A stretch of DNA of 64,000 nt from contig JAFZRY010000021.1 of NCBI GenBank assembly GCA_017619615.1, positions 1-64,000 on the forward strand, given 5' to 3'. The notes beneath the pieces were generated by a model, which ran no database searches, was not told where the DNA came from, and saw nothing but the letters and a program-made list of their open reading frames with translations. This document shows positions 7,182 through 14,315 of this stretch, in pieces. The translations under genes and the position numbers were made by a program. Origin of the DNA: Lachnospiraceae bacterium. Lineage in GTDB: Bacteria > Bacillota > Clostridia > Lachnospirales > Lachnospiraceae. Position 1 is the stretch's first letter. Each line of letters opens with the position of its first letter.

Positions 7182-8321
7182 ATGAAGATTCTTTATATCC
7201 ACGGACTTGGGTCCGGCAAGAACAGCGAAACACCGAAACGGCTGCGGAATGCGCTCCCGGAGGCGGAGGTCCTCTCCCCGGAGATCCCGATCGATCCGGC
7301 AGAAGCCATGCGGTTCCTGGAAGAAAACTTCCTGAACGACACGGGTATCGATCTGGTGGTCGGTTCTTCCCTGGGCGGCTTTTACAGCCTGCTTCTGAAG
7401 CATCACAAAAAAATGCTGGCCAATCCGGCACTGTTTGCGGACGAAGACATTGAGCGCGGGATCGGTCTTGGCGTGCAGGAGTTTCTGAGCGAGAGAGAGA
7501 ACGGTGCGAAGACTTATGTGATCGATCAGGCCTTTATCCGGGGGCTGGCTGCGATCCGCACCAAAATCTTTGATTCCGACCCGCTGCGACCCGGTGCACC
7601 GGCCCCGGAGCAGGTGGAAAACACCTGGGCCATCTTTGCGCGCAGTGACGAACTGCTGGCGCATTACGACGACTTCTGCCGCCTGTTCCGGCCGGATCAC
7701 GCGTTTCGTATGGAAGGGGAGCACCGCGTCAGCGCGGCAAACATGCGGGAGGACATCGTTCCGCTGATTCGGAAGATCATGGAGGACAAGAGTATGGATC
7801 AGAAACAGAACAATGGGATCGATATCAAAATAGCAGATATTACGGCTCTGAACACGGATGCGATCGTCAATGCCGCGAATGAAGGCCTCTGGGCCGGCGG
7901 CGGTGTCTGCGGCGCCATCTTCTGTGCTGCGGGGCACGAAAAACTGCAGAAAGCCTGCAGCGCCATCGGCCACTGCGACACCGGTTCCGCCGTGATCACC
8001 TCCGGGTTTGCCCTGAAGGCGAAATACGTCATCCACGCCGTCGGCCCCGTCTGGCGCGGCGGAGAGGACCATGAGGAGGAGAAACTGTACGGTGCGTACT
8101 TCCGGTCGCTGGAACTGGCGCTGGAAAACGGCTGCCGGTCCGTCGCGTTCCCGCTGATCTCGTCCGGGATCTTCGGCTATCCGAAAAAGCAGGCCTGGGA
8201 AGTGGCGGTCAGAGCCTGCCGGGATTTCTTCGATAAACATCCGGAGGCGGGGATGCAGGTGACGTTCGCAGTGCTGAATGAGGGAATTGCAATGCTCGGG
8301 AAGAAAGTGCTGGGAGAGTAA
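7182..8321 (+). CDS. YqiA-like esterase fused to a macrodomain
   Basis: A 379-aa two-domain protein. Residues 1-200 are an alpha/beta hydrolase of the YqiA/UPF0227 type: an oxyanion-like IHGLGSG start, nucleophile Ser63 in VVGSSLGGFY, and likely Asp156 (ARSDELL) and His181 (GEHRV). Residues 212-379 are a macrodomain with the ADP-ribose motif DAIVNAANEGLWAGGG and the later LISSGIFGYP loop. Macrodomains bind or hydrolyse ADP-ribose derivatives and YqiA proteins are small-ester hydrolases, so the fusion suggests processing of an esterified or ADP-ribosylated substrate (inference). A second ATG at 7794, preceded 8 bp upstream by GGAGG, could yield the macrodomain alone. A second macrodomain gene lies at 55.2 kb. 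Confidence 0.88.
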   Translation: MKILYIHGLGSGKNSETPKRLRNALPEAEVLSPEIPIDPAEAMRFLEENFLNDTGIDLVVGSSLGGFYSLLLKHHKKMLANPALFADEDIERGIGLGVQEFLSERENGAKTYVIDQAFIRGLAAIRTKIFDSDPLRPGAPAPEQVENTWAIFARSDELLAHYDDFCRLFRPDHAFRMEGEHRVSAANMREDIVPLIRKIMEDKSMDQKQNNGIDIKIADITALNTDAIVNAANEGLWAGGGVCGAIFCAAGHEKLQKACSAIGHCDTGSAVITSGFALKAKYVIHAVGPVWRGGEDHEEEKLYGAYFRSLELALENGCRSVAFPLISSGIFGYPKKQAWEVAVRACRDFFDKHPEAGMQVTFAVLNEGIAMLGKKVLGE

Positions 8322-8364
8322 TAGCATGGCGGTCGACGACGTCATTTCTAAAAAGACGAAAAAC

Positions 8365-8395
8365 AAAAGCCTTCTGTCAGAACGGAAGGCTTTTT
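8365..8395 (+). terminator. Rho-independent terminator after the esterase-macro gene
   Basis: AAAGCCTTC (8366-8374) pairs with GAAGGCTTT (8385-8393) and runs into five T. Confidence 0.85.
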
Positions 8396-8439
8396 CAGTC
8401 GACTGTCAGACCCTGAGTTTTTTTTTGCTCGTAATTAAT

Positions 8440-8469
8440 TTGAATTTCCCCCTCCCGAAGTGTTATGAT
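8440..8469 (+). promoter_or_regulatory. Promoter of the PolC-like gene operon
   Basis: TTGAAT (8440-8445), 18-bp spacer and TATGAT (8464-8469) lie 44 bp before the 81-aa gene. Confidence 0.55.
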
Positions 8470-8512
8470 CCTTCCTGCGTGAGGGACCGCACACGAGAAA
8501 GGAAGGTGCTGC

Positions 8513-8758
8513 ATGACCTACATTTTGCTGGACGAGAACGGAAAATTCCTGGCTGAACGGCAGTATATCGCGCGCATCAGCCTGTTCATGGACGAGCACG
8601 GCAAGCGGCCGGCGCCGGGGGTGACCTACAGGCTGGTCTGCTCCCTGGGCGCTCCCGAGATGGCGGTGACGTCCGAGACGACGATGGCTGACCTGCGCGC
8701 TTTCAGCGATGAATGCGAGGAAGAAAAGGAATATCTCTCCGACCTGTTCGATGATTAG
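8513..8758 (+). CDS. Unknown 81-aa acidic protein
   Basis: Not recognised. It has a clear ribosome binding site (GAAAGGAAGG) before the ATG, a short beta-like N-terminus (MTYILLDENGKFL) and a very acidic C-terminus (DECEEEKEYLSDLFDD), with no membrane segment, Cys motif or signal peptide. It is the first gene after a promoter, 42 bp ahead of the PolC-derived gene, so the two are probably co-transcribed. It could be a small partner or inhibitor of the next protein (inference from position only). Confidence 0.65.
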   Translation: MTYILLDENGKFLAERQYIARISLFMDEHGKRPAPGVTYRLVCSLGAPEMAVTSETTMADLRAFSDECEEEKEYLSDLFDD

Positions 8759-8800
8759 ATTTCGCACATCCTCCGTGCTGCACTGACTTCCGGAAGAAGA

Positions 8801-10084
8801 ATGGAAAGGACAACTGTAATGATAAAATCGGAATCCGCCATGCTGCGCGGCCTGCAGCTGGCCGGTATCATCAAACTGAAAACTCTGTATCCGGCGGGAA
8901 CGCCGGACGCGGTCCATGAGCGTCTGGAGCGGGAATGGCAACGGATGCGGGAATGCGGGCAGACGGAAGACTTTTATGTGTTCCAGGCGCTGGCGGAGGC
9001 GGCGCGGCGCACGGGAAGCCCGTTCAATCTTCGCGGCCCCGGGAACGCGTCCCTGCTGGTTTTTCTTTTGCATGACTCTGCCGTCGACCCCATGCCGGCA
9101 TATTATTACTGCAAAAACTGCGGGTATTATGAAGAAATACCGGACGTTCTCTTCGGCCTGGACGCAGAAGACAGGCCGTGCCCCCGCTGCGGGACCGTGA
9201 TGACGGGACAGGGGTTTTCTCTCCCGGAAGAGTTTGCCTGGCGGGACGGAAAAGGGGTGGACCTGTTCGAAATAACGGCCCGCATGCCGGCGGCCTCCAT
9301 CCTGTCGGAACTGAAAAGGCATTACGGAAACAGGGCGGCCAAACTGGCGGAATACGCGGCCGACGGGCAGGGCAGGCCTGTCTGCACCCTGGAAGACTGC
9401 GTCCGCCGCTTCGTCATTTTCCCGGAGGGGAAAACGGTCAAAGACTATCCGGATCTTGCGGTCCGGTGCGGCAGGGAAAAGGCGGTCTGCGCGCCGCCGG
9501 AGGAACTGGACCGGCTGGGGACACGGAGATGGACGTTTGTCCGCTGGATGAATTATCCCCTGGGAGGCCATGCGAACATGTCGCTGCGCGGCGTCATGCC
9601 CATGCCGGAGCTGATGGAGAAACTGAGAGGCCGGGTCGGGATCCCGGATCTTCTGCCCCATGGCGAAGTGCTGTCCTGGGGCGGCAATGCGACACGGATG
9701 CGCCGGGCCTGGCAGCGCATGCAGGAAGAGACGCCGGAGTCGTTCTATGAACTGACAGAAGCGGTGTGCTATTCGCACAGTACATGGAGGCTGCCGTACC
9801 CGGCCGATGACGGGCCCGTCTTTTCCTCGCGAGAAGGGCTTTACCACCTGCTTGTCCGGAACGGGATACCGGGGCCGGATGCTTTCCGGATCGCGGAATT
9901 TGTCCGGAAAGGCCGGGCGGCGGATCCGGCGCGCCGGGAAGAGTGGCAGAAATATCTGGATGCGTTCCCCATACCGGAGACTGTGCGGGCAGATGCGGAG
10001 AATTGCCGGTATCTCTGGTCACAGGCGGTGGTGCTTCCGACGGTGACGGACGCCATCGCGAGCGCGGGCCGGAGAAAGATTTAA
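8801..10084 (+). CDS. Degenerate PolC-type DNA polymerase relative, probably catalytically dead
   Basis: A 427-aa protein whose landmarks follow the order of the C-terminal half of PolC. Residues 27-75 match the LYG..P..V..RLE entry to the palm. FNLRGPGNASLLVFLL (75-90) replaces the VGSRGSVGSSFVA loop. The PolC zinc knuckle is complete (Cys104, Cys107, Cys127, Cys130). Residues 300-330 (RRAWQRMQEETPESFYEL then YSHSTWR) match the fingers segment that ends LSHGTDVW. Residues 344-372 (REGLYHLLVRNGI, AFRIAEFVRKG) match the DIMLYLI...AFKIME.VRKG helices. The palm motif PDIDLNF is reduced to GVDLFEI (152-158) and the IDILGHDDPT loop reads NMSLRGVMPMPE (259-270), so most catalytic Asp residues seem lost. 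The PHP, OB and exonuclease regions are absent. The role is unknown; a regulatory or nucleic-acid-binding relic is one reading. The assignment is from motif recall, not alignment. Confidence 0.7.
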   Translation: MERTTVMIKSESAMLRGLQLAGIIKLKTLYPAGTPDAVHERLEREWQRMRECGQTEDFYVFQALAEAARRTGSPFNLRGPGNASLLVFLLHDSAVDPMPAYYYCKNCGYYEEIPDVLFGLDAEDRPCPRCGTVMTGQGFSLPEEFAWRDGKGVDLFEITARMPAASILSELKRHYGNRAAKLAEYAADGQGRPVCTLEDCVRRFVIFPEGKTVKDYPDLAVRCGREKAVCAPPEELDRLGTRRWTFVRWMNYPLGGHANMSLRGVMPMPELMEKLRGRVGIPDLLPHGEVLSWGGNATRMRRAWQRMQEETPESFYELTEAVCYSHSTWRLPYPADDGPVFSSREGLYHLLVRNGIPGPDAFRIAEFVRKGRAADPARREEWQKYLDAFPIPETVRADAENCRYLWSQAVVLPTVTDAIASAGRRKI

Positions 10085-10103
10085 AAATGAGAGCGGTGGA
10101 ATA

Positions 10104-10808
10104 ATGATTTATGTGACATCGGACCTGCACGGCTGTTATGACAAATTCATGCGCCTGCTGAAAATGATCGGCCTGAAAGCGGACGATACGCTCTACATTC
10201 TGGGCGATCTGGTCGACCGGGGGCCGGAAAACGCGGACACGGTCATTGCCGCGGCTTCCCGGAAAAATATCCGTGTTTTGATGGGAAATCACGATTATCT
10301 GGCTTCCCTGATGATCCAAAAATTCTGCATGGATGACGGCCCGGAGGATCCGGAAACGCTCCGGGCGAAAGCCCCCGAACTGTGGGACATCCGGGAGATG
10401 TGGCTTTCCGACGGCGGCGAAGCCACCCGGGCCGAGATCATGCGGCAGCCCAGACAGGTCAGGGACGTGATCCGGCGTTTCCTGGGCAGACAGCCTGTTT
10501 TTGAGGAAATCACGGTGAACGGACAGACTTACCATCTGTCTCATTCCGTCCCGGGCCGGGAAAAACTGCTGGACACGGAGCACTGGGACCTGAGCGATTT
10601 CCTGTTCGGGCGCCCGGAATATGACAAGGTCTATTTCCCGGACAAGATCCTGGTGACGGGGCATACCCCGACGGGCCTGATCGATGAAGCGTCGGCGGGC
10701 CGGATCTGGAAGAAGAACAATCATATCGCGGTGGATTGCGGCGCCGTTTTCGGAGGTCCGCTCGGCTGCATCTGCCTGGATACGGGAGAGGAGTTTTACG
10801 CGGAATGA
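10104..10808 (+). CDS. PPP-family metallophosphatase
   Basis: A 234-aa metal-dependent phosphoesterase of the bacterial serine/threonine phosphatase (PrpA/PrpE/ApaH-like) group. It carries the ordered motifs SDLHGCYDK (6-14), LGDLVDRGPEN (near 34), MGNHDYL (near 60) and VTGHTPTG (near 185) that bind the dinuclear metal centre. It is cytosolic. It starts 19 bp after the PolC-like gene and is very likely in its operon; substrates could be phosphoproteins or dinucleoside polyphosphates. Confidence 0.9.
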   Translation: MIYVTSDLHGCYDKFMRLLKMIGLKADDTLYILGDLVDRGPENADTVIAAASRKNIRVLMGNHDYLASLMIQKFCMDDGPEDPETLRAKAPELWDIREMWLSDGGEATRAEIMRQPRQVRDVIRRFLGRQPVFEEITVNGQTYHLSHSVPGREKLLDTEHWDLSDFLFGRPEYDKVYFPDKILVTGHTPTGLIDEASAGRIWKKNNHIAVDCGAVFGGPLGCICLDTGEEFYAE

Positions 10809-10826
10809 ATATCGACGGGAGGGATC

Positions 10827-11474
10827 ATGATTAAATTTTCGGAGTATAAGAAGATCCTCGACAGTACGCCGGAATCGGAAGGATTGGAGTTTAAGTCCCG
10901 GTATTTCTGGCATAATATGTGGCGATATCCGAGGATATTGGTTTCTTTAGGAGACAATAAGGATCCCGTTATCCGTGTTCCGGCCGAAGTTGAGACACAG
11001 TACAACTGCAAGCCGCCTGTAACGGCTGTTTCGGGGAGTGCTTTTCGGGGAAATGAGACCGTTACGGATATTATCCTTCCGCCAAGTGTGTCCAGTATCG
11101 GAACAGGGGCTTTTGCCAACTGCACTCATCTTAAACGGATCACGATCCCGAAAAAGGTGACGTGTATCCCGGAAGCGGCTTTCGGCAATTGCCGGGAGCT
11201 GGAGGATATTTATTATGAGGGCAGCAGAGAAGAATGGAGCCGGGTCAGGATCGTGCACGAAAAGCACGAGGTGGGACTGACCGGCGAACTGATCCCGGGG
11301 ACGCCGGTGGAGGTGGTGAGGGATGAAAGACTGGAGCACATTCCGGGGAATGAAGCGCTGTACTGCTGCAACATCCATCTGAACTGCGATCTGGGCGAGA
11401 GCGGAGCGGATCCGCAGCTGCACCTGTATGTCGGAGGGAAGGAGATCACGGAGGCATTCACGGTAAAAGGGTAA
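10827..11474 (+). CDS. Cytosolic BspA-like leucine-rich repeat protein
   Basis: A 215-aa protein without signal peptide. Residues 65-135 contain LRR_5 (Treponema pallidum-type) repeats: ITDIILPPSV-like strands and the SSIGTGAFANCTHLKRITIP and YYEGSREEW signatures. These domains normally mediate protein binding. It follows the phosphatase gene by 18 bp, with GGGAGG before the ATG, and is probably in the same operon. The C-terminal 70 residues (YCCNIHLNCDLGES) are of unknown fold. Function is not known. Confidence 0.7.
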   Translation: MIKFSEYKKILDSTPESEGLEFKSRYFWHNMWRYPRILVSLGDNKDPVIRVPAEVETQYNCKPPVTAVSGSAFRGNETVTDIILPPSVSSIGTGAFANCTHLKRITIPKKVTCIPEAAFGNCRELEDIYYEGSREEWSRVRIVHEKHEVGLTGELIPGTPVEVVRDERLEHIPGNEALYCCNIHLNCDLGESGADPQLHLYVGGKEITEAFTVKG

Positions 11475-11540
11475 TACCATGGCGGGCAGCGCGGTCGTTT
11501 TCGTGTTTACTATTGATGATTCGTCTGGTATATTAAGAAT

Positions 11541-12560
11541 ATGACAGAACACAGTGAAAAAACTGAAAACCGGAAACGCCGCGACCTGATATTCCTCCTG
11601 GCCGGCCTTGTGCTCGGCCTGGGCATCGCCGGCTTCCTGACCCTGGTCCTGCCGAAAAAGCAGGCGGATCCGCCGGCACAGGAGACGACAGGTACAGGTC
11701 CGGAAGAGAGCACGACCGTTTCTCCGGTGACTTCCGCCCCTGCACCCGTCCGCCGTCCTCTGGCGGAGCTGCGCGAAAACTACACCCCGGAGCAGGCGGA
11801 GCGGGACGACTGCGTGGTCCTGGACGGCTTTGATCTCCTGCACGGCCAGCTGCTGTGGAACGAATTCCTGCAGCAGACGCGGGCCGGGGAACCTGCCGTC
11901 ATCCGCGTTTATCAGGGGTGGCGGACGCCGGAAAACGACTACACCCTCTTTGAACTGGAATACACCGGCGCGGAATATGAACTGACCTTTTACGGCCGCA
12001 CCGGCGACACTCACGAATGGTTCCTGAGCACCGGCCGCTATCGATACCTGAAAGAAGAGACCTTTACATTATATGAGAACACGGACCTGGTCTATATGCT
12101 GACGGACGACATGACGGCGGAATATGAGGAATATATCGCGCGCATGGTCTCCTCCATCCCCCTTTCACCGGATCCTCGGTACGACAATATCGCGGTCCTC
12201 TTCCGCCAAAACAATTCAGTTCCGCCGGGACAGTACACTTCCGTTTACGGCATCGAGACGTACGACGTGGACGGGGACGGCACGGAGGAACGCTGCTACC
12301 TGTGCCGCGGCCGCACTTCCGGCCTTTTCACGTTCTTTCTGTCCATTTACGGACGGAAGGACGGACTGCGCTATACCCGGACCTACTGTACGGATTTCAT
12401 GGAACTGAGTTTCGCCCGGGCGGAGGACGGCAAACTCTGCGTGCAGGGAGTCACCGGGCAGGGGGACTCGGCGCAGACGCACCTTTACCGGATCGTGACC
12501 CGGGACGGGGGGATCGAGCTGGAGGAGAACGGAGAGTACCTGAAAGGGGATAAGCCTTGA
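11541..12560 (+). CDS. Membrane-anchored exported protein with a DUF4362-like segment
   Basis: A 339-aa protein with a charged N-terminus, one membrane helix (about residues 15-38), a Pro/Thr/Glu-rich spacer and an extracytoplasmic domain. The stretch CVVLDGFDLLHGQLLWNEFL followed by GEPAVIRVYQ resembles DUF4362-type proteins of Firmicutes (family recalled, not searched). A DVDGDGTEER motif near residue 240 looks like a calcium-binding or VCBS-like strand. The stop overlaps the next start as TGATG, which suggests coupling to the HAD-GNAT gene. Function unknown. Confidence 0.65.
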   Translation: MTEHSEKTENRKRRDLIFLLAGLVLGLGIAGFLTLVLPKKQADPPAQETTGTGPEESTTVSPVTSAPAPVRRPLAELRENYTPEQAERDDCVVLDGFDLLHGQLLWNEFLQQTRAGEPAVIRVYQGWRTPENDYTLFELEYTGAEYELTFYGRTGDTHEWFLSTGRYRYLKEETFTLYENTDLVYMLTDDMTAEYEEYIARMVSSIPLSPDPRYDNIAVLFRQNNSVPPGQYTSVYGIETYDVDGDGTEERCYLCRGRTSGLFTFFLSIYGRKDGLRYTRTYCTDFMELSFARAEDGKLCVQGVTGQGDSAQTHLYRIVTRDGGIELEENGEYLKGDKP

Positions 12561-13741
12561 TGAAAAAGCAGTATTCCGTGTTCCTGTTCGACCTGGACGG
12601 CACGCTGACCGATTCGGGCCCCGGTGTCATGCACGGATTTGAATATGCGATCCGGAAGATGGGCCGGGAAGTGCCGGACGAGGCGATGCTCAGGCGGTTC
12701 ATGGGGCCGCCGCTGCAGGAATCGTTCGGGCAGATGCTCGGATATTCGGAGGAAGACACGGGGAGGGCGATCGCCCTGTACCGGGAGTATTATTTCAGCT
12801 GCGGCGGGATCCGGGAGAATACGGTCTATCCGGGCGTGGAAGAACTGCTGGCGGGTCTCCGGCAAAGGGGAAAAACGCTGGTGGTGGCCACGTCAAAAAG
12901 CGTCGACGGGGCGGAGGCGGTGCTGGAGCAGTTCGGGCTCCGGAAGTACTTCGACCTGGTCGCGGCGGCGGATGAAACGGACCGGATCACCAAGGAGGAC
13001 GTGCTGCAGTACGCCTGTGACTGTTGCGGGATCAGTTCGGAGAGCGCGGTCATGATTGGCGACCGGCATTATGATATCCGGGCCGCGAAAGAGTTCGAGT
13101 TCAGGTCAGTCGGTGTGCTGTGGGGGTACGGAAGCCGGGAGGAACTGGAGGAGGCCGGCGCAGACTATATTGCGGAAAGGCCGGAGGATATCCTGGAATG
13201 GTTTGGCGATTCTCCGGAAACAGGGAAGACAGAAAAGCCTGAAGAAGATCTGCAGTTATACATCCCCCGCCCCGAAGACGGCTGGCTTTACCTGAAAATG
13301 ATGTCCGACCCCGCCACGATGGCCTACAACGCGCCGTGGTTCCCGCCGGACGGATGCATTCCGGACGCGGAGGAAGAGTGGGAGCGTTTGCAGGAGAAGT
13401 GGATCGGCGGGGCGCCGGAGCGGTTTTACGCGTTCTTGCAGCGGAAGTCGGACGGCGCTTTTGTGGGCGACGTGAATTATCATTACAACCCGGAACGCGG
13501 CTGGTGGGACATGGGGATCGTGATCTATGCCCCGGAGCGCGGGAAGGGATACGGTGAGCAGGGGCTGCGCCTGCTGATGGAGCGGGCTTTCCAGACCGAC
13601 GGGATCGCGCGGCTGCATAATGATTTTGAGACGGCGCGCGGGGCGGCGTACCGCATCCATAAAAAAGCCGGCTTCCGGGAAGCCGGCGTGGAGGACGGGA
13701 ACGTCCAGCTGGAGATCACGAGGGAAGAGTATCTGGGGTGA
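12560..13741 (+). CDS. HAD phosphatase fused to a GNAT acetyltransferase
   Basis: A 393-aa fusion. Residues 1-215 are a phosphoglycolate phosphatase-like HAD hydrolase: motif I FDLDGTLTD (9-17), motif II VVATSKS, motif III Lys in RITKED and motif IV MIGDRHYD. Residues 230-393 are a GNAT domain: YIPRPEDGWLYLKMMSD entry, the acetyl-CoA loop PERGKGYGEQGL and the terminal HKKAGFREAG strand, close to the ribosomal-protein (RimJ/RimL) group. The ATG at 12560 overlaps the upstream stop by one base. The partner substrates are unknown. The 3' end overlaps the convergent kinase gene by 26 bp. Confidence 0.88.
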   Translation: MKKQYSVFLFDLDGTLTDSGPGVMHGFEYAIRKMGREVPDEAMLRRFMGPPLQESFGQMLGYSEEDTGRAIALYREYYFSCGGIRENTVYPGVEELLAGLRQRGKTLVVATSKSVDGAEAVLEQFGLRKYFDLVAAADETDRITKEDVLQYACDCCGISSESAVMIGDRHYDIRAAKEFEFRSVGVLWGYGSREELEEAGADYIAERPEDILEWFGDSPETGKTEKPEEDLQLYIPRPEDGWLYLKMMSDPATMAYNAPWFPPDGCIPDAEEEWERLQEKWIGGAPERFYAFLQRKSDGAFVGDVNYHYNPERGWWDMGIVIYAPERGKGYGEQGLRLLMERAFQTDGIARLHNDFETARGAAYRIHKKAGFREAGVEDGNVQLEITREEYLG

Positions 13742-14315
13742 GGCCGGCGCGGGGTGTCAGCTGAAAAGCCTCGATGATGCGGTCCGCCGCTTGCTCAGGC
13801 GTCAGATCGGTGTTGTCGATCTTCACATGGTTATCAAACCAGGTCTCGCCGTCCGCGGAGTTCAGCCGGTGCTCCGCCGCGTCTTTCAGAAGATTGGCCC
13901 GGCTCCAGGCGACGTTCCGCTTGGAGGGCTTGCGCTCCATCCGGTGGGGCGTTTCATTTCTCGCGAGTCTGGTCTCCAGGCTCGCGTTTAATTCGGCGAA
14001 GAAGAAGCGGCCGCCGCTCTGGGTGAAGAGGTCGTGCAGGCCGGTCAGGTAGTCGCGTTCTTCCTGCAGGTCGAAGGCGCAGACGTAGGTGAAGATCAGG
14101 TCCAGGTCGTATTGGATGGCCACTTCGAAGGCCTTTTCGCGGAAGGCTTCGTTGAATTCCCGCTGAGCGGGCGTGCCGAAGCCGAAGATGCGGTCCGACA
14201 CTTCGATGCTGTCGTGATTCATCATCATGCTGCAATGCAGTCTGTCGCGGAGCGCTTCCGCGACCGTCATTTTGCCGACCGCCTGGGGGCCGCAGATCAC
14301 GATCAGGTCAGCCAC
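13716..14315 (-). CDS. P-loop kinase of the AAA_33/zeta-toxin-like group
   Basis: A 199-aa cytosolic protein with Walker A GPQAVGKMT (9-17), where GKM replaces the usual GKS/T step, a NHDSIE substrate loop and a RMERKPSKRN basic region. It resembles small nucleotide or metabolite kinases of unknown substrate. The start overlaps the end of the dehydrogenase-kinase fusion gene by 8 bp, so the two are coupled. No antitoxin-like gene adjoins it, so a toxin role is not supported. Confidence 0.75.
   Translation of the reverse strand: MADLIVICGPQAVGKMTVAEALRDRLHCSMMMNHDSIEVSDRIFGFGTPAQREFNEAFREKAFEVAIQYDLDLIFTYVCAFDLQEERDYLTGLHDLFTQSGGRFFFAELNASLETRLARNETPHRMERKPSKRNVAWSRANLLKDAAEHRLNSADGETWFDNHVKIDNTDLTPEQAADRIIEAFQLTPRAGLTPDTLPS

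Noticed and set aside
8435-10913. Two minus-strand frames opposite the PolC-like and phosphatase genes
   Set aside because: The plus-strand genes have ribosome binding sites, a shared promoter and recognisable motifs; the minus frames are Arg/Pro-rich without domains.
13716-14315. Zeta-type toxin of a toxin-antitoxin pair
   Set aside because: No small antitoxin gene adjoins it; it is coupled to a metabolic fusion gene, so a metabolite kinase is more likely.
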